From positions 1 to 8,991 of the forward strand of contig CAJMRN010000078.1 of the NCBI GenBank assembly GCA_905215815.1: DNA of 8,991 nucleotides, read 5' to 3'. Positions 6,517 to 8,991 of this stretch are shown piece after piece; the stretch's first letter is position 1, and each line of letters opens with the position of its first letter. Origin of the DNA: an uncultured bacterium. GTDB lineage: Bacteria; Actinomycetota; Coriobacteriia; Coriobacteriales; Coriobacteriaceae. The notes under the pieces were generated by a model. It saw only the letters and a list, made by a program, of their open reading frames with translations, had not been told where the DNA came from and did no database searches. A program made the position numbers and the translations under genes.

Positions 6517-7608
6517 ATGAAGAAGAACAAGAACTATGTGGACCTGAAGGACCAGCCGGTTCCCGAGGGCCAGCATCTACTCGAGGTCGATGACCTTAAG
6601 ATGTATTTCCATACCGAGGATGGCGTCGTTCGCGCTGTCGACGGTGTGTCCTATACGCTCGATCGCGGCGAGACCCTGGGTGTCGTCGGCGAGTCCGGCT
6701 CTGGTAAGTCCGTGACCGCCATGACCATCATGGGTCTTATCTCGATGCCTCCGGGAAAGATTGAGGGCGGTGACGTTCGCTATCGCGGCCGCTCCATCCT
6801 CGAGATGACCGAGGAAGAGATGCAGCACATTCGTGGCAACGATATCGCGATGATCTTCCAGGATCCTATGACCTCCTTGAACCCGGTCTACAAGATCGGC
6901 AAGCAGGTGGGCGAGGGGCTTCGTCTGCACCGTGGTTACTCCAAGCAGGAGGCGCTCAAGCGCGCCACCGAGCTTTTGGACCTCGTTGGCATTCCCGAGC
7001 CCGAGAAGCGCGTCAATGAGTATCCGCATCAGTTCTCTGGCGGTATGCGTCAGCGCGTTATGATCGCCATGGCTCTTGCCTGCGATCCCGATATTCTGAT
7101 TGCCGACGAGCCCACGACTGCCCTGGACGTTACCATCCAGGCTCAGATTATTGAGCTTATGCAGGAAATGCAGGAGAAGAACGGCAACGCCATCATCATG
7201 ATTACCCATGACCTGGGCGTCGTCGCCGATATGGCCGATAAGATCATGGTTATGTACGCCGGCCGTCCCGTCGAGTTCGGTACTGCTGAGGAAATATTCT
7301 ACGAGAGCCGTCACCCCTACACCTGGGGCCTTATTCGCTCCATCCCGGAGCAGGCTATCGATGAGAAGAAGCCGCTTACGCCGATTCACGGCAACCCGCC
7401 TTCGCTCATGAACCTGCCCGAGGGCTGCGTGTTCTCGCCTCGTTGCCCCTATGCAACCGATAAGTGCCGCAAGCAGCGCCCCGAGCGTGTTGTCACCGAG
7501 TCCGGCCACTATTCTGCGTGCCATTATTCCGGTGACCCCGAGTTCCTCAAGAACGCCCCTGAGACGTCCCGTACGCGCAAGGATTCCAAGAAGGGAGGCG
7601 AGGCGTAA
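6517..7608 (+). CDS. oppD: peptide ABC transporter ATP-binding protein OppD
   Basis: OppD is one of two cytoplasmic ATPases that drive peptide uptake. In its 363 residues the motifs run in order: Walker A GESGSGKS (58-65), Q-loop Gln115 in FQDP, ABC signature FSGGMRQR (173-180), Walker B ILIADEP (193-199) with catalytic Glu198, D-loop ALD (202-204), H-loop His231. The C-terminal oligopeptide/dipeptide domain contains Cys304, Cys310, Cys317 and Cys335 (spacing C-x5-C-x6-C-x17-C), the pattern that binds an iron-sulfur cluster in characterised members of this subfamily. A charged tail of about 28 residues follows. The start is 2 nt after the oppC stop with GAAGGA (6502-6507) inside oppC, indicating translational coupling. 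Its last codons carry the oppF ribosome-binding site. Confidence 0.96.
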   Translation: MKKNKNYVDLKDQPVPEGQHLLEVDDLKMYFHTEDGVVRAVDGVSYTLDRGETLGVVGESGSGKSVTAMTIMGLISMPPGKIEGGDVRYRGRSILEMTEEEMQHIRGNDIAMIFQDPMTSLNPVYKIGKQVGEGLRLHRGYSKQEALKRATELLDLVGIPEPEKRVNEYPHQFSGGMRQRVMIAMALACDPDILIADEPTTALDVTIQAQIIELMQEMQEKNGNAIIMITHDLGVVADMADKIMVMYAGRPVEFGTAEEIFYESRHPYTWGLIRSIPEQAIDEKKPLTPIHGNPPSLMNLPEGCVFSPRCPYATDKCRKQRPERVVTESGHYSACHYSGDPEFLKNAPETSRTRKDSKKGGEA

Positions 7609-8637
7609 ATGGCAGACAATAACGAGCGCACCCCGCTGCTGAAGGTCGAGCACCTCTCTAAGGAGTTCCCCGCAGAGTCCGGCATGTTCGCCAAGCGTTT
7701 TTCCAAGCGTGTCGTCTCTGCTGTAAATGACATCTCTTTCGAGATTTATCCTGGCGAGACCTTTGGTCTGGTTGGTGAGTCTGGTTGCGGTAAGTCCACA
7801 ACGGGCCGCACCATCATGCGCTTGACCAAGCCGACCGCCGGTAAGGTGTTCTTCCAGGGTAAAGATGTTGCTGAGATGAACAAGCATGAGATCAAGGACA
7901 TGCGTCGTGACATGCAGTTTATCTTCCAGGATCCTTATGCTTCGCTGAATCCCCGTATGACCATCGGCGAGATCGTCTCCGAGCCCATGACCATTCACGG
8001 CGTGGGAACCAAGGAGGAGCGCATTGAGCGCGTCCGCGAGCTTCTCGACGTCGTTGGACTGAACCCCGAGCACATTAACCGCTATCCCCATGAGTTCTCG
8101 GGCGGCCAGCGTCAGCGCGTCGGCATTGCCCGCGCATTTGCGCTGAAGCCCAAGCTGATTATCTGCGACGAGCCGGTATCCGCTCTTGATGTGTCCATTC
8201 AGGCCCAGGTTCTGAACCTGCTCAAGGAACTGCAGGACAAGTTCGGTACCGCATATCTGTTTATCGCCCACGATCTGTCCGTCGTGCAGCACATCTCCGA
8301 TCGCGTTGCCGTTATGTATCTGGGTAAGATGGTCGAGGTTTCGGACTGGAAGACGCTCTACAGCGAGCCTCACCATCCGTACACGCAGTCGCTGCTGTCT
8401 GCCGTGCCGGTTCCCGATCCTGATATCCAGAAGACCCGCAAGCGCATCATCCTCGCCGGCGATCCGCCGTCACCGCTGGATCCGCCGACCGGCTGCCGTT
8501 TCCACACGCGCTGCCCGATCGCGCAGGGTATCTGCTCCGAGAAGCTTCCCGAGTTTAAGGAAGTTGCACCGGGTCACTGCTGCGCCTGCCACTTCGCCGA
8601 GCCGTTCCCGATTAAGGAATCGCACATCGACCTGTAG
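7609..8637 (+). CDS. oppF: peptide ABC transporter ATP-binding protein OppF
   Basis: OppF is the second ATPase and is expected to form a heterodimer with OppD under the OppBC channel. In 342 residues: Walker A GESGCGKS (56-63), Q-loop Gln107 in FQDPYASLNPR (a typical OppF stretch), signature FSGGQRQR (163-170), Walker B LIICDEP (183-189) with Glu188, D-loop ALD (192-194), His221. Both ATP sites therefore look catalytically complete. The C-terminal domain has Cys296, Cys302, Cys309 and Cys327 with the same x5-x6-x17 spacing as in OppD, plus extra cysteines at 324 and 325. The ATG directly abuts the oppD TAA; AAGGGAGG (7591-7598) within oppD lies 10 nt before it. It is the last gene of the operon. 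A large palindrome starts 16 nt after its stop. Confidence 0.96.
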   Translation: MADNNERTPLLKVEHLSKEFPAESGMFAKRFSKRVVSAVNDISFEIYPGETFGLVGESGCGKSTTGRTIMRLTKPTAGKVFFQGKDVAEMNKHEIKDMRRDMQFIFQDPYASLNPRMTIGEIVSEPMTIHGVGTKEERIERVRELLDVVGLNPEHINRYPHEFSGGQRQRVGIARAFALKPKLIICDEPVSALDVSIQAQVLNLLKELQDKFGTAYLFIAHDLSVVQHISDRVAVMYLGKMVEVSDWKTLYSEPHHPYTQSLLSAVPVPDPDIQKTRKRIILAGDPPSPLDPPTGCRFHTRCPIAQGICSEKLPEFKEVAPGHCCACHFAEPFPIKESHIDL

Positions 8638-8653
8638 TCGGTTGTACTCGTCC

Positions 8654-8778
8654 GGGCCCACCCTGGTGTTACTTTTCAGAACGTCCTCGGACATGTCGGA
8701 AGCCCCGCTGCGCGCTACGCGCTGCGGGGCTTCCTCCGTCCTGCGGAATGTTCTGAAAAGTAACACCAGGGCGGGCCC
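8654..8778. repeat. 125-nt palindromic element downstream of oppF
   Basis: The outer arms, 8654-8682 and 8750-8778, are 29-nt inverted repeats with one mismatch (A8660 opposite C8772), starting GGGCCC and ending at CAGAAC. The inner arms, 8698-8714 and 8718-8734, pair at 16 of 17 positions. Both sets are centred on base 8716, so the element is one symmetric unit, separated only by a 15-nt internal segment on each side that pairs poorly. Those segments have small self-complementary pieces (GACATGTC at 8690-8697; TCCG/CGGA at 8735-8747). As RNA it would be a very long hairpin; as DNA, a possible cruciform. There is no T-run after it and no clear direct repeat flanks it. It could be a dispersed palindromic repeat, a MITE-like remnant, or an mRNA 3'-end structure. 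The structure is certain; the class is not. Confidence 0.8.
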
Positions 8779-8843
8779 TACGTTAACTCGGCAGGGGGAG
8801 TGCGATTCCTCGATCGCTCACTAAACCTAACAAGAAATTGAGT

Positions 8844-8869
8844 GAGGCCGGAGCATTAGCTCCGGCCTC
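8844..8869. terminator. hairpin, probable opp operon terminator
   Basis: GAGGCCGGAGC (8844-8854) and GCTCCGGCCTC (8859-8869) form a perfect 11-bp GC-rich stem with a 4-nt ATTA loop. The sequence after it (CTTATATAA) is AT-rich but lacks a T-run, so termination would be less than ideal on the + strand. On the - strand the bases beyond the stem are TCACTCAATTTCTT, also imperfect. It lies about 206 nt after the oppF stop and is the best candidate for the end of the opp transcript. Confidence 0.6.
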
Positions 8870-8879
8870 CTTATATAAG

Positions 8880-8898
8880 GGCTCGGCAAAGCCGAGCC
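8880..8898. terminator. second hairpin following the probable opp terminator
   Basis: GGCTCGGC (8880-8887) and GCCGAGCC (8891-8898) form a perfect 8-bp stem with an AAA loop, followed by ACTAAATATATAT. It is joined to the first hairpin by the 12-nt palindrome CCTTATATAAGG (8869-8880). Its compact GC stem and AT-rich downstream sequence fit a backup terminator, but there is no T-run. Confidence 0.45.
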
Positions 8899-8991
8899 AC
8901 TAAATATATATCAGCCCCAGAACATGTTTGAGAACAGTGCCTGGAGTACGTGTCCCTAGGGCAGGAATGAGGTTGCTTTCCAATGCATTCC

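Larger units (their letters stand above)
8638..8991. other. 354-nt intergenic tail without a recognisable gene
   Basis: After oppF I find no coding region, tRNA or rRNA on either strand. It holds the 125-nt palindrome (8654-8778), a spacer of about 65 nt (8779-8843), two adjacent hairpins (8844-8898), an AT-rich stretch (CTAAATATATAT, 8900-8911), and about 80 nt of unassigned sequence with CCCTAGGG (8954-8961). Open frames crossing the palindrome do so only because of its symmetry and are not supported as genes. The AT-rich stretch could hold a -10 element for a gene beyond the window, but no -35 hexamer is convincing. Confidence 0.7.

Noticed and set aside
6577..8376. 599-codon open frame on the minus strand across oppD and oppF
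   Set aside because: It runs through two well-supported ABC ATPase genes that share one reading register. Its translation is an antisense shadow without recognisable motifs.
8470..8766. 98-codon minus-strand frame and the overlapping plus-strand frame 8306-8824 across the palindrome
   Set aside because: Both strands give near-identical peptide pieces (for example VLKSNTR) simply because the palindrome reads alike on each strand. The rest of each frame is antisense or out-of-frame oppF. No ribosome-binding site supports either.
8964..8991. GGAATG / CATTCC inverted repeat at the window edge
   Set aside because: Only 6 bp with a 16-nt loop, and cut off by the window end, so it cannot be judged.
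8899..8991. Possible tRNA or small RNA gene in the last 93 nt
   Set aside because: No cloverleaf arms, no T-loop-like GTTCRA sequence and no promoter-terminator pair are visible.

Overview
The window reads as ordinary chromosomal DNA from a high-GC anaerobic actinobacterium. The protein sequences and the tpiA-gpmI-secG order fit the Coriobacteriia, most likely a Collinsella-like gut organism. That assignment is from recognition and codon style (heavy C/G at third positions; Leu TTA/CTA and Ser TCA almost absent), not from a database search. All genes lie on the + strand.

Region 1 (1-2040) is the end of a glycolytic cluster. It holds the C-terminal part of triosephosphate isomerase (start outside the window) and, 5 nt later, the complete cofactor-independent phosphoglycerate mutase gpmI. 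A strong intrinsic terminator at 2004-2040 closes it.

Region 2 (2041-2456) is a single-gene unit. A G-rich leader with an extended -10 candidate leads into secG, an 84-residue two-helix subunit of the Sec translocon, followed by its own terminator.

Region 3 (2457-8637) starts with an AT-richer leader of about 240 nt, then a complete five-gene peptide ABC importer in the order oppA-oppB-oppC-oppD-oppF. The binding lipoprotein OppA (SBP_bac_5 family, with a twin-arginine-type lipoprotein signal) captures peptide outside the membrane. OppB and OppC form the channel. OppD and OppF are the two ATPases, each with the C-terminal four-cysteine motif of this subfamily. oppB to oppF are tightly packed (gaps of 14, 2 and 0 nt). 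oppA is separated from oppB by 156 nt holding two stem-loops without U-runs, which would suit higher expression of the binding protein than of the membrane and ATPase subunits.

Region 4 (8638-8991) has no recognisable gene. It carries a 125-nt palindromic element (8654-8778) with 29-nt near-perfect arms, symmetric around base 8716, then two adjacent hairpins (8844-8898) joined by a 12-nt palindrome, then about 90 nt of unassigned sequence.

I see no sign of a novel multi-gene system here. The most interesting unexplained object is the 125-nt palindrome. Next are the acidic Asp/Asn/Gly-rich insertion in the first external loop of OppB and the two-stem-loop spacer after oppA.
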